Shown piece after piece: positions 53,765 through 61,763 of a stretch of 64,000 bases of DNA. The stretch covers positions 1 through 64,000 of the forward strand of contig JBPOHS010000008.1 in NCBI GenBank assembly GCA_052035295.1, in the 5' to 3' direction. Position 1 is the first letter of the stretch. Every line of letters begins with the position of its first letter. The notes beneath the pieces are model-generated. The model ran no database searches, had not been told where the DNA came from, and saw only the letters and a program-made list of their open reading frames with translations. Both the position numbers and the translations under genes were made by a program. The stretch comes from HdN1 sp052035295 (GTDB lineage: Bacteria > Pseudomonadota > Gammaproteobacteria > Pseudomonadales > Ketobacteraceae).

Positions 53765-55252
53765 TTAGTTCATCAGCCTCACATCAAAGGCGTTATCGAG
53801 GTGGGTTTGCGCTGCTTCGAGATCGCCTTTTTCCCTCGCTTGGCGGGCCAAGTCCAGATGTGCCTGTGACAGCAGCTTGCGCGCTTCGCTGACGGCGTTA
53901 CTGTCTGGCGCCCGGGCAATCAATGCCTTGATGGCGTAGGTGGCGGTATCGGGGTCCTCGGCAGGAAGCAAGCGGTGTTGCTCGATACGTTTTTTGACCA
54001 CGGCCAGCAGTGCGTCTGCATCGCTCGGAAGCGGTACGGCAGTTTTGGGTGCCTGTGTGGGTGGCGGTTGTACTGACCCGTGCCCACTTGTGTCTGGTGT
54101 GTTTTGGTCTGTGGCATCGGTGCTCGCGGTCGCCTGCATACCTTCGACTTCTATTTTCAGTGTGACGCTTTCCTGATTTGCCGGTTGCGCTGTATTCGTC
54201 CCGGTTAGTGGTTGTTCTGTGGGCAAGGCGCTCTCGACGGACTTTGCCATCCTGGCCGGTGTTTCGTTCGTTGATCCCGTTTCCTGCGGCGCATGTCGCC
54301 ACCAGGCGAAGCCTCCGGCCACCAATAATGCGAGTGCGATTCCTGCGACGGTCGCCAGCACGGGAGTTGGATTTCGGGCCGCTGGCGCTGTGACAGGCGT
54401 TGGCGTCACGGTAACCGTGCGTGGCGGAACGCGCTGGCTGTGGGGCATTTTCGGCGCATCGCGCCCTGGTGGCAGCGGTACCGCAGCGACCTGTGTTGCG
54501 TCCGTTATCGTGGGCGGTGCGTGATGGGGTGCCGGTGAAACGGTTGATGCCGCGTGTGTTACAGTCGCGTGTGATGCAGCCGCGTGTGATGCATTCGACA
54601 GCGGTGCGGCGATAACCGTGGCCTCGGTTTCTGTCGTTGGGTTAGCGATGACCGTGGCGTCGGTCACTGGCAGTGGTGGGGCCAGCACCGTGGCCTCGTC
54701 GTCGAGTGGCAGGGAAGGGGTGGCTATAACGGTGGCCGTGTCATCGTCCTGCGGGCTCGCCTGCATCAGGGTTGCCAGCCCGTCATCCTCTGCCGGCATT
54801 GCCATCCGGGTTTCCTGGCTGTCATTGCGTGCGCAGGCAATGTGAGTGGCATCGTTATCGCCGAGGATGGACGGTGGGCTTGTTGCCTCGCTGGCACTCG
54901 CAACGCTGGCGTGCTCAGCGCGGACACCGGCCAACGGTTGAGGGGCTGCGGGAAGCAGGGTATCCCCGGGACGCGATTGTGGTGACGTGATGCCAATGCG
55001 CGTGGTGTCGGTATCGGCGGGCGGTGATTGCAGCGCCAGTGAGCGCAGCAAATAATCCATGTCAGCCCGCAACTGGATGAATTCGGTGACCGGCATGGGT
55101 TGACGCTGTTGTGCCAGATCCAGCCAGCCCAAGCCTTGCCGGGGCGCCTGCGGTTGGTGCAGCAGGAAGGTCTTCAGGGTGGCAGTCAGCGCCGACAGCC
55201 CGATTTCGCGTGAGCGATAGCGTCCGAACAATTCCACGACCTGTTCCATCAT
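53765..55252 (-). CDS. Transmembrane protein with repeated Thr motifs (possible kinase substrate)
   Basis: 495 aa. Residues 1-75 form a small helical domain. From about 80 to 260 there are 8 or more D/E-x-T-x-I/V/L motifs, for example DTTRIG (82-87), DATHIA (134-139), DTATVIA (171-177), DEATVLA (185-191), TDATVIA (198-204) and TEATVIA (209-215). The region is otherwise low-complexity Ala/Pro/Thr. One membrane helix at about 297-317 follows. The C-terminal 85 residues resemble the kinase C-terminal domain. The Thr motifs are on the cytoplasmic side like the kinase, so they may be phosphorylated and bound by FHA. No named family was recognised. Confidence 0.75.
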   Translation of the reverse strand: MMEQVVELFGRYRSREIGLSALTATLKTFLLHQPQAPRQGLGWLDLAQQRQPMPVTEFIQLRADMDYLLRSLALQSPPADTDTTRIGITSPQSRPGDTLLPAAPQPLAGVRAEHASVASASEATSPPSILGDNDATHIACARNDSQETRMAMPAEDDGLATLMQASPQDDDTATVIATPSLPLDDEATVLAPPLPVTDATVIANPTTETEATVIAAPLSNASHAAASHATVTHAASTVSPAPHHAPPTITDATQVAAVPLPPGRDAPKMPHSQRVPPRTVTVTPTPVTAPAARNPTPVLATVAGIALALLVAGGFAWWRHAPQETGSTNETPARMAKSVESALPTEQPLTGTNTAQPANQESVTLKIEVEGMQATASTDATDQNTPDTSGHGSVQPPPTQAPKTAVPLPSDADALLAVVKKRIEQHRLLPAEDPDTATYAIKALIARAPDSNAVSEARKLLSQAHLDLARQAREKGDLEAAQTHLDNAFDVRLMN

Positions 55253-55282
55253 GCCTTCCTGAACCGCCCCGCAGGCAGTGCG

Positions 55283-57343
55283 TTAACGTGCCTGAAAAAA
55301 GAATTCGCCAGCTTCGTGACCTGCATAACGTAACGGTGCGTATTCCGGAACTTGCTGCTGATTGAGCGCCTTGGCGCGCACGCGCACCTTGCCCAGCACT
55401 TCACGATACAGCGAATAACCGTCGATGATGCCGTTCTTGCTGGCCAGCGACTCCAGGAAAGCGCCGGCAAAAACGGAATGACCACCACCGCCGTTGTCCA
55501 GTACCGGTTGCACGCCACCCGAGGTCATGGCCGTTCTGGCTCGCGCCTTGGACATGATGCGTATCCATTCCTGCTGGGCGTCGGGAGACATCTCGACATC
55601 GACCCGCGGAACCGCCGCCTGCGAAAGTTTACCGGCGTAACAGGAGTCGGCGACCACCAGCACATGTTTGGCGGCCAGCGTATTCAGAATGTCCGAGATC
55701 GACACGTTGGAAATCCAGTTGGTGGTATCCCCGGGTGCGGCATCCACGGGCAGCCAATAACCACGATCATTGACATCATCCAGCTCACCGTGGCCCGCAT
55801 AGTAGATCAGCAGATTGTCTTCGGGCTTGAGTGTTTCGCGCAGCTTGTTGAGCTCGGAAAGTATTTCGTAGCGGTTGGCATTCTTGATCAGCGTGGTATT
55901 GAAGCCATATTTTTCACGCAGCAGTTTTGCTGTTTGTTCGGCATCGTTGACGGCGGTCTGCAACGTCGGGAAATACTTGTAGGTGTTGTTGCCAATCACC
56001 AGCGCATGGTAATTGCCGAGCGAAGTATTGGCACCCGCTTGCAAGGAGGCAGCCTCGACCTGCTTCACGCTTCTTTCCAGTCTTTGTTCTTCGGTCACCA
56101 GTGAGAAATCAAACGCAATGCTCTTGCCCTTCTTGTCGATCGCTTCGATTTTGACGGGCGTGCGAACGCCTTTTACCGGCACGTCGACCCAGAACAGGCT
56201 GTAGTCATCCACCGGCTGCGACTGACCGTTGATTTTCAGTGAACTCAAGCCAGCCGGTGCCTTGATTTTGCCGACGATTTCTTTTTTCGTGGTGCCTGTG
56301 CGCAGCGTTACGGTGGGAACGCCACGCATCAACGACATGGGCGGATCGATGATTTCAATCGCGGGTGCGTCAATCGCGGCAATCAAGGGTTGTTGCGACA
56401 GGGCCGCGCTATTGTCGGCGGCAGCCAGCTCACGGTTGACCGATTCCGCCTGCGTGGTCAGATTGGACAGCCGGGTTTCCTGTGTCGCGACATCGGCCTT
56501 GGCGGCATTCAATTCAGACCGCAGCTGTGCGATCAGTTGTTTGCTCTGCTGGTTGATTGCTTTCGATTCCTGGGCGAGCAGCGCCAGTTCCTTGTCGTGT
56601 TGGCGCTGTTGCGCGGCCAGCAGCGACGCCTTTTCGGTTTTCAGTTGTTGTTGGGTGTTGGCCAGTTGCGATTGCAATTGCTCCAATCGCAGATTCTTGT
56701 CGGAGACTTCCTGCTTGAGTCGGCTCAGCTCCTGCTGCTGTGCCTGGGCACGTACCTCAAACGTTGAACTGTACGCAATCTGGTCGTTATTGATGCCTGA
56801 CGCACGCCGATACCAGTTGAGCGCAGTCGCCTTGTTCATGGGCACACCAAGACCTTTTTCATAGAGGTTGCCAAGGTTGATCTGGGCGCGACTGTTGTTT
56901 TGTGCGGCGGCTTTTTGGTACCAGGCGGCGGCAATGGTGTAATCCGGTTGAATGCCCAGGCCTTTTTCATAAATTTCACCGACATATACCTGGGCTTCGG
57001 CATCCCCGGTTTGCGCTACCGGTAACCAGAGCTTGAGGGCGGTCGCGTAATCGGCGCGATCGAAGGCCACGTATTCACCACCGCGTATTTCGCAGTTGAC
57101 CGCCGTGGTTTTGATCGGGCGTCGTGGTGCCATGTAAGTGGCGGAGGTGCCCAGTTTCCTGACCTGACCCGGTAACAGGCAGTCGACCACCAGCAAATCG
57201 TCGGCGTTCTTTGCGTCGCCTCCGCTGCCTGATGACGCGCCCGATTCCGGCTGGCTGGCGCAGGCGGCCAGTGTGACGGCAGAAAATGCCGTAACCGCAT
57301 GCAGAAGTTGACGCAACTTCAGGGAGAGAGTCGGGCGGGTCAT
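55283..57343 (-). CDS. Caspase-fold lipoprotein with Sel1 repeats and coiled coil
   Basis: 686 aa from the ATG at 57343, with GAGG ahead. Lipobox LAAC (Cys28) suggests an outer-membrane lipoprotein facing the periplasm. Two Sel1/TPR-like repeats lie at about 95-185 (each with YEKGLG). A long coiled coil at about 195-310, a beta-rich segment (about 335-415), and a peptidase C14 domain (about 444-686) follow. The catalytic dyad is YYAGHGE (His518) and ADSCYAG (Cys568). It is a metacaspase-like protease outside the cytoplasm. It is transcribed in the same direction as the Thr-motif gene, 30 nt ahead of it. Confidence 0.9.
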   Translation of the reverse strand: MTRPTLSLKLRQLLHAVTAFSAVTLAACASQPESGASSGSGGDAKNADDLLVVDCLLPGQVRKLGTSATYMAPRRPIKTTAVNCEIRGGEYVAFDRADYATALKLWLPVAQTGDAEAQVYVGEIYEKGLGIQPDYTIAAAWYQKAAAQNNSRAQINLGNLYEKGLGVPMNKATALNWYRRASGINNDQIAYSSTFEVRAQAQQQELSRLKQEVSDKNLRLEQLQSQLANTQQQLKTEKASLLAAQQRQHDKELALLAQESKAINQQSKQLIAQLRSELNAAKADVATQETRLSNLTTQAESVNRELAAADNSAALSQQPLIAAIDAPAIEIIDPPMSLMRGVPTVTLRTGTTKKEIVGKIKAPAGLSSLKINGQSQPVDDYSLFWVDVPVKGVRTPVKIEAIDKKGKSIAFDFSLVTEEQRLERSVKQVEAASLQAGANTSLGNYHALVIGNNTYKYFPTLQTAVNDAEQTAKLLREKYGFNTTLIKNANRYEILSELNKLRETLKPEDNLLIYYAGHGELDDVNDRGYWLPVDAAPGDTTNWISNVSISDILNTLAAKHVLVVADSCYAGKLSQAAVPRVDVEMSPDAQQEWIRIMSKARARTAMTSGGVQPVLDNGGGGHSVFAGAFLESLASKNGIIDGYSLYREVLGKVRVRAKALNQQQVPEYAPLRYAGHEAGEFFFQAR

Positions 57344-57766
57344 GTCTGGCCTCGTTGCTGGGGTGGCGGGTTTATCCACCGGAAAGTATATGACTGTGGG
57401 GTTCGTGTTGCGCGTTATTTTTCCACAGTCCTGATCGATGCAATTGCAGGTCCGCTATGGCCGGGCCAGGACTAGCATTAAAAGCGATGCCGGGAAGAAT
57501 CCGGTGTGCCGTTCGGAGGTTTTGGCAGGGATTTCAACGACACCCGCTGTGGTCTGCACGACAATTGGAGTAATGCAGGCTAAAGTTATATCGGGGCAGC
57601 GTGTGCGTGAGTCGTCACGGATGCGTGAACTTGCTTGAAAATGACGCCACTTTATCGGCCCATCAGGGTGAGCGTGACAAGGGGGATGGCTATCAACGAC
57701 TACAGCAGGGCTCCAGGTGCCAATAATTGAGCAGGAATTCAGGCAGATAACGCTACGGGTGCGGAC
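57344..57766 (+). other. Divergent promoter region between caspase and FHA genes
   Basis: 423 nt with no accepted gene. A 66-codon plus-strand frame (57438-57638) and a minus-strand frame overlapping the FHA gene have no ribosome-binding sites or family signatures. I see no palindrome or terminator of note. This stretch should hold the promoters of both divergent transcripts. Confidence 0.4.
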
Positions 57767-58870
57767 ATGGCTCTGGTACTGACCATCGTCCGTTTTCCGG
57801 AGGGGAGCTTTGTGCCTGATTTGCGCAAGGTATTTGGTCCCGATGGCGGAACCCTCGGGCGATCTGCTGACAATACGTGGCAATTGCCTGACCCGAAACG
57901 GTTGGTCTCGGCGTCGCATGCCAGCATCCGTTCGATGGGCGATAGCTATTTCCTCACGGACAACAGTACCAACGGCGTCTATGTCAACGAAGGCAAGCGT
58001 CCGCTGGGCGCAGGCAATCAGGTACGGCTGTCCCAGGGCGACCACATTTACATGGGTGATTACGAACTCGTGGTGGAATTCGTGCCTGGCCCGCCACCCG
58101 TGGCTTCGCCGCGCGGCAGCGGAATACATGCCGTGCCTTTGGCGCAGGCTGCGCCAGCCCGCCCGGTCGCAACGCGCGCGCCGTTACCGCCTGCACCCGC
58201 CTATGTCAGAACGGGTGCAGACCCCGGTGAGGAACCCTATCCCGAGCGTTATGCCGTCGCTCCGGTCGATCCTTCGCCAACCTTCAACGACGAATTGATG
58301 CAGTTGCTGGGCATCGATCCGACTACTGTACCGGCCGATGTGCGTGCCCGTTTCGCGCCGCTGGTCGCGGAATGGATCCGGGAAGCGACCCAAGGCTTAC
58401 TCAAGGCGTTAGGTTCACGCAATGCGATCAAGCACGAATTTCGCATCAATCTCACCTCCATCCAGTCGATGGACAATAATCCGCTGAAATTTTCCCCCAA
58501 TCTCGAAGAGGCCCTGCGCAACATGTTTGCCGTTCGCAGTAACGCCTACATGCCGGGGCCACTTGCCATCAGAAAAAGTTTCCAGGATATTGCCATGCAT
58601 GAATTGGCAATGATCACTGGAATGCATGCGGCCTTCGAGCATATGATGTCGCGCTTTAGCCCGGCCACCCTGCAGGACCGTTTTGACAAGATCGGGGGCA
58701 AGTCCGGATTGTTGCAAAGTCGCAAGGCCCATTACTGGGAAAGTTATGAGCAGCTCTATCAGGAAATGACCGGCAACATGGATGAAGCATTCCACGATCT
58801 GTTCGGCGAGGAGTTTGCGGAAGTCTATGAACAGTACATTCTTGCTGCCGACTTTCCGGGTAAAAAATGA
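57767..58870 (+). CDS. FHA-domain protein, TagH-like
   Basis: 367 aa. The N-terminal FHA domain (about 1-110) keeps the phosphothreonine-binding residues: GRSADN (Arg32, Ser33), SASHASI (Ser50, His51) and TDNSTNGVYVN (Asn66, Asn69). A Pro/Ala linker follows. The C-terminal domain (about 165-360, NDELMQLLGID through GEEFAEVYEQYILAA) looks like the T6SS TagH-type FHA C-terminal domain. No T6SS structural gene lies in the window. The protein may read Thr phosphorylation made by the kinase. Confidence 0.88.
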   Translation: MALVLTIVRFPEGSFVPDLRKVFGPDGGTLGRSADNTWQLPDPKRLVSASHASIRSMGDSYFLTDNSTNGVYVNEGKRPLGAGNQVRLSQGDHIYMGDYELVVEFVPGPPPVASPRGSGIHAVPLAQAAPARPVATRAPLPPAPAYVRTGADPGEEPYPERYAVAPVDPSPTFNDELMQLLGIDPTTVPADVRARFAPLVAEWIREATQGLLKALGSRNAIKHEFRINLTSIQSMDNNPLKFSPNLEEALRNMFAVRSNAYMPGPLAIRKSFQDIAMHELAMITGMHAAFEHMMSRFSPATLQDRFDKIGGKSGLLQSRKAHYWESYEQLYQEMTGNMDEAFHDLFGEEFAEVYEQYILAADFPGKK

Positions 58871-58956
58871 GGTGCTGCCCAGGGTGGGGCAGGGCGTTGG
58901 AAGCGTCTGCAGGCGTCGATACCTGGGGCGGCATATTGAATTTTCATGTGTATCAG

Positions 58957-58980
58957 GCCGGTATGCTGACCGGCGGTTTT
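58957..58980 (+). terminator. Terminator-like hairpin after the FHA gene
   Basis: GCCGGT (58957-58962), loop ATGCTG and ACCGGC (58969-58974), followed by GGTTTT. It lies 86 nt after the FHA stop and may end that transcript ahead of the PP2C gene. Confidence 0.55.
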
Positions 58981-58987
58981 CTCATTC

Positions 58988-59031
58988 GTGGATTGCCCGG
59001 CTATAGTTTGTGGATTGCCCGACTATAGTTT
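58988..59031 (+). repeat. Tandem 22-bp repeat ahead of the PP2C gene
   Basis: Two adjacent 22-nt copies, 58988-59009 and 59010-59031, differ at one position (CCCGGCTATAG versus CCCGACTATAG). Each contains CTATAGT, which resembles a -10 box. The PP2C start is 66 nt downstream. Confidence 0.8.
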
Positions 59032-59097
59032 GAAGACAGGCTCCCCAATTTGTATGTCCGGTTCGACCGGGCAAGTCATCGCTGATGAGGTGTTTGC

Positions 59098-59823
59098 TTG
59101 ACCTACCCGTTGCGCTGGGAAAGCCACGCGCTGACACATCAAGGTGCCGTTCGCACCATGAACGAAGATGCCATGATGGCCCGTCCCCGGGACGGGTTCT
59201 GGGCCGTTGCCGATGGCATGGGCGGGCATGACGCCGGTGAGGTGGCCAGTAACATGATCACCGGTAGTCTCGAGAAGATTCCCTGCAATGTGCCCTTGCC
59301 CGATCTGGTCGACTCCCTCGAAGACAGTCTGCTCGATGTCCATCAGCGTATCCGTCACTATTCCCGCGCCCAGTGCGAAGGTCGCACCGTCGGCAGCACC
59401 GTGGTTTCGATGCTGGTGCGGGGCGAGCTGGGCGTGTGCATGTGGGCCGGCGATTCCCGCCTCTATCGTCTGCGAGACAACCAGTTGGAGCAGATCTCCG
59501 AAGACCACAGCCAGATCAATGAAATGATCGCGCGGGGGCTGTTGCGCAAGGAAGAAGCCCGCAACCATCCGGCCAGTAACGTCATCACGCGAGCGGTCGG
59601 TGCCATGGAAACACTTTACCTCGACATGACCCTGTTCGAGCTGCGTGCCGGCGATATCTATCTGTTGTGCAGCGATGGCTTGTACGGTGCAGTGCCGCAG
59701 GACAGGATCGTTGAACGTCTGCGGGAACCCGAGGTTGACCAGTGCGCCCAGCATCTGATCGACGACGCCTTGAGCAACGGCGCCCGTGACAACGTGACTG
59801 TTGTCGCCATACAGGTAATGTGA
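59098..59823 (+). CDS. PP2C-type Ser/Thr protein phosphatase
   Basis: 241 aa from a TTG start at 59098, with TGAGG ahead. Catalytic and metal-site motifs are TMNEDA with Asp24, VADGMGGHDAGE with Asp39, LLCSDGLYG and GARDNVTVV. The enzyme removes phosphate from Ser/Thr in the cytoplasm, most plausibly reversing the kinase at 52465. No signal or membrane helix is present. The 3-nt spacer to the next small gene suggests tight coupling. Confidence 0.94.
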   Translation: MTYPLRWESHALTHQGAVRTMNEDAMMARPRDGFWAVADGMGGHDAGEVASNMITGSLEKIPCNVPLPDLVDSLEDSLLDVHQRIRHYSRAQCEGRTVGSTVVSMLVRGELGVCMWAGDSRLYRLRDNQLEQISEDHSQINEMIARGLLRKEEARNHPASNVITRAVGAMETLYLDMTLFELRAGDIYLLCSDGLYGAVPQDRIVERLREPEVDQCAQHLIDDALSNGARDNVTVVAIQVM

Positions 59824-59826
59824 CGC

Positions 59827-60108
59827 ATGGATGCCCAGCAGGAACAGCAATTCAGTCACGACATGCGGGAATTGGCCCGTCAGTACGCCGACGGTCGCTT
59901 CAACAAGGAAGAGTATCGCCATCGCCGCCGCGAACTGATCGGGCGCTGCACCGGGGACATTCTCGAGGTCGACCCCGAGCCTACCCTCAACGCCCGTCCG
60001 GTTGAACCCGCGAGTCAGGAAAAAGCCGTCCAGTTATTGCGGATCGTCGCCATGACCAGTGTCGGGTTGATGTTGGTTATGGCAGGTATCATCCTCTATC
60101 TCCGCTGA
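59827..60108 (+). CDS. Small SHOCT-like membrane protein
   Basis: 93 aa, starting 3 nt after the PP2C stop. The N-terminal half has ELARQYADGRFNKEEYRHRR, similar to the short SHOCT-like motif of small oligomerisation domains. One membrane helix lies at about 72-91 (AMTSVGLMLVMAGIILYL). The N-terminus is predicted in the cytoplasm. It could anchor the phosphatase or the FHA protein to the membrane, which is inference from adjacency. Confidence 0.7.
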   Translation: MDAQQEQQFSHDMRELARQYADGRFNKEEYRHRRRELIGRCTGDILEVDPEPTLNARPVEPASQEKAVQLLRIVAMTSVGLMLVMAGIILYLR

Positions 60109-60251
60109 AAAAGGTGGCGGCAAAGTGGTGCGTCAGTGCCGTTTTGCGCCTGTTTATGTGATTGATTTATCACCGCCACTGTGCAAATTGCCCGCCGCTG
60201 ATAATCCGGTAAAAATACCCTTGCGATTCGTTTGTTAAGTGGATAAAAAGT

Positions 60252-60325
60252 GCACTCCGCTGCAACGCGGCTCTTGCGGACGCAACCGCAAGGCGCTGAC
60301 AGCCGGTAGCTGTACCGCTTTGAAA
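60252..60325 (+). promoter_or_regulatory. Structured leader ahead of the Ala-rich exported protein
   Basis: Three consecutive hairpins are visible: CCGC/GCGG (60257-60270), CTTGCGG/CCGCAAG with loop ACGCAA (60273-60292) and ACAGC/GCTGT with loop CGGTA (60299-60313). A TTGCGA / GATAAA promoter-like pair lies just upstream. The block could be a small RNA, an mRNA-stabilising leader or an unrecognised riboswitch. I considered the c-di-GMP-I class but the key elements do not line up. Confidence 0.35.
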
Positions 60326-60381
60326 ATTGAGTTTCATGGCGGCATCCGTAGTGCTAATGATCGTAATTAAGGAAATGATCG

Positions 60382-60750
60382 ATGAAAACCTCTCTGAAAT
60401 TGGCAAGCGTAATCGTAGTGGCTGGTTTGGGTCTGGCAGGTCAAGCTTCGGCTGGCTTTCTGGATGTCGTGAAAGATCAAACCGCTGCCGCCGCCACCAG
60501 CACTGCCACTGCTACTGCCGGCAACGCCCAGCAAACGGCACAGGGCACGGCTGATGCTGCCAAAGGTGCTGCGCAACAAACGGCACAGGGCGCTGTTGAT
60601 GCTGCCAATTCAACCGCTGCCAATGCCGCTGCGACCGCCAACCAGAAAGCGACTGACGCAACCGCTGCTGCTGCTGAAAAAGCCAACAGTGCCACCAGCG
60701 CAGCCACTGGCAAGGTCAACGAAAAGCTGAACGGCCTGTTCGGCAAGTAA
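60382..60750 (+). CDS. Exported Ala/Thr-rich amphipathic protein
   Basis: 122 aa. A signal peptide ends at GQASA. The mature part is mostly Ala, Thr, Asn, Gln and Lys, with repeats such as QQTAQGTADAAKGAAQQTAQ. These give an amphipathic helix pattern like LEA or apolipoprotein proteins. It may protect the envelope from stress or act as a chaperone; this is from composition only. AAGGAAATGATCG lies ahead of the start. The stop is adjacent to the convergent finR stop. Confidence 0.8.
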   Translation: MKTSLKLASVIVVAGLGLAGQASAGFLDVVKDQTAAAATSTATATAGNAQQTAQGTADAAKGAAQQTAQGAVDAANSTAANAAATANQKATDATAAAAEKANSATSAATGKVNEKLNGLFGK

Positions 60751-61656
60751 TCAAGGGTTCGGTGTCGGCCGGGGGATCGGTGTGAGTTGGCAAAGTTCCA
60801 GCCAGCGCCGGATTCCCTCGCTCCGGTACTTCTCCTTGTGCAGGATGAAATAGAACTTCCTGCGGAAATCCCGGTGGGGCACTTTCAGCTCCACCAGGCT
60901 CCCCCGGCGAAACGCCTCTTCCAGTGTCACCCGCGACAGACATCCGATTCCCAGACCCGCCTCGACCGCCCGCTTGATCGCTTCTGTGTGTTGCAGTTCC
61001 AGCGCGATATTCAACTGCGCGAGCAGCCCACGCATGGCGTTATCGAAGGTCTGGCGTGTGCCCGACCCTTTTTCCCGTACGATCCAGTGGGCGTCCAGTA
61101 ACTCGGCGTCGGTCAGTACCGCTTTGTCGAGATACGGATGGTTCGGTGCGCAAAATACCACCAGTTCGTCATCACACCAGGGCTGGATGTCGAGCGCCGG
61201 GTGTTGCAATTCTCCCTCTACCAGACCCAGGTCAAGCTCGAAATTGGCGACCTTGCGCGCAATGGTGGCGGTATTGGCGACTTCCAGGGCCACCCGCGCT
61301 CCCGGATGCAGATTCATGAAGCGCGCCATGACACCGACCGCCAGATAGTTGCCGATCGTCAGTGTCGCGCCGACTTTCAGATCGCCGACGGCCACCTGCT
61401 TGACCAGGGCCAGCTCCAGCGCCTTCGCCCGTTCATACAGATCCTGGGCTTGCGGCCGGAAGGCCTTCCCCAATTCGTTCAGTTGCAAGCGTTTGCCGAC
61501 CCGATCGAACAGTTGGGCGTCGACATGCCCCTCGAACTCCTTGAGCGCCGCGCTGGCAGCCGACTGGGACATGGCCAGACTATCGGCGGCGCGGCTGATG
61601 TTTTCAAAGTGGGCTGTGGCGAGAAAGACCTGGATCTGACGGAGTGTGAATTTCAT
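60751..61656 (-). CDS. finR: LysR-family regulator FinR
   Basis: 301 aa. A winged helix-turn-helix DNA-binding domain (about 1-65, LRQIQVFLATAHFENISRAADSLAMSQSAAS) and a substrate-binding co-inducer domain (about 90-295) are in the LysR order. It is divergent from fpr, 107 nt away, the arrangement of finR and fpr in Pseudomonas. There FinR activates fpr under oxidative or osmotic stress. The assignment of the name rests on this context. Confidence 0.85.
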   Translation of the reverse strand: MKFTLRQIQVFLATAHFENISRAADSLAMSQSAASAALKEFEGHVDAQLFDRVGKRLQLNELGKAFRPQAQDLYERAKALELALVKQVAVGDLKVGATLTIGNYLAVGVMARFMNLHPGARVALEVANTATIARKVANFELDLGLVEGELQHPALDIQPWCDDELVVFCAPNHPYLDKAVLTDAELLDAHWIVREKGSGTRQTFDNAMRGLLAQLNIALELQHTEAIKRAVEAGLGIGCLSRVTLEEAFRRGSLVELKVPHRDFRRKFYFILHKEKYRSEGIRRWLELCQLTPIPRPTPNP

Positions 61657-61763
61657 TATCTATAAAATCGATTAACCAAATAAGAATAACTCATTTTGAC
61701 GATTTGAAGGAGGAAGGTAAAGTGCTGTCCAACACAAGAAGTCAGGGGCGGGGAGCAGGTCGT

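Noticed and set aside
57438..57638. 66-codon plus-strand frame ahead of the FHA gene.
   Set aside because: Composition is not protein-like, no ribosome-binding site and no domain, so it was left as promoter region.
60250..60325. A c-di-GMP-I riboswitch in the leader of the Ala-rich protein.
   Set aside because: GACGCAA and a GGTAGC-like stretch occur, but the former falls in a hairpin loop and the required helices and conserved core do not align.
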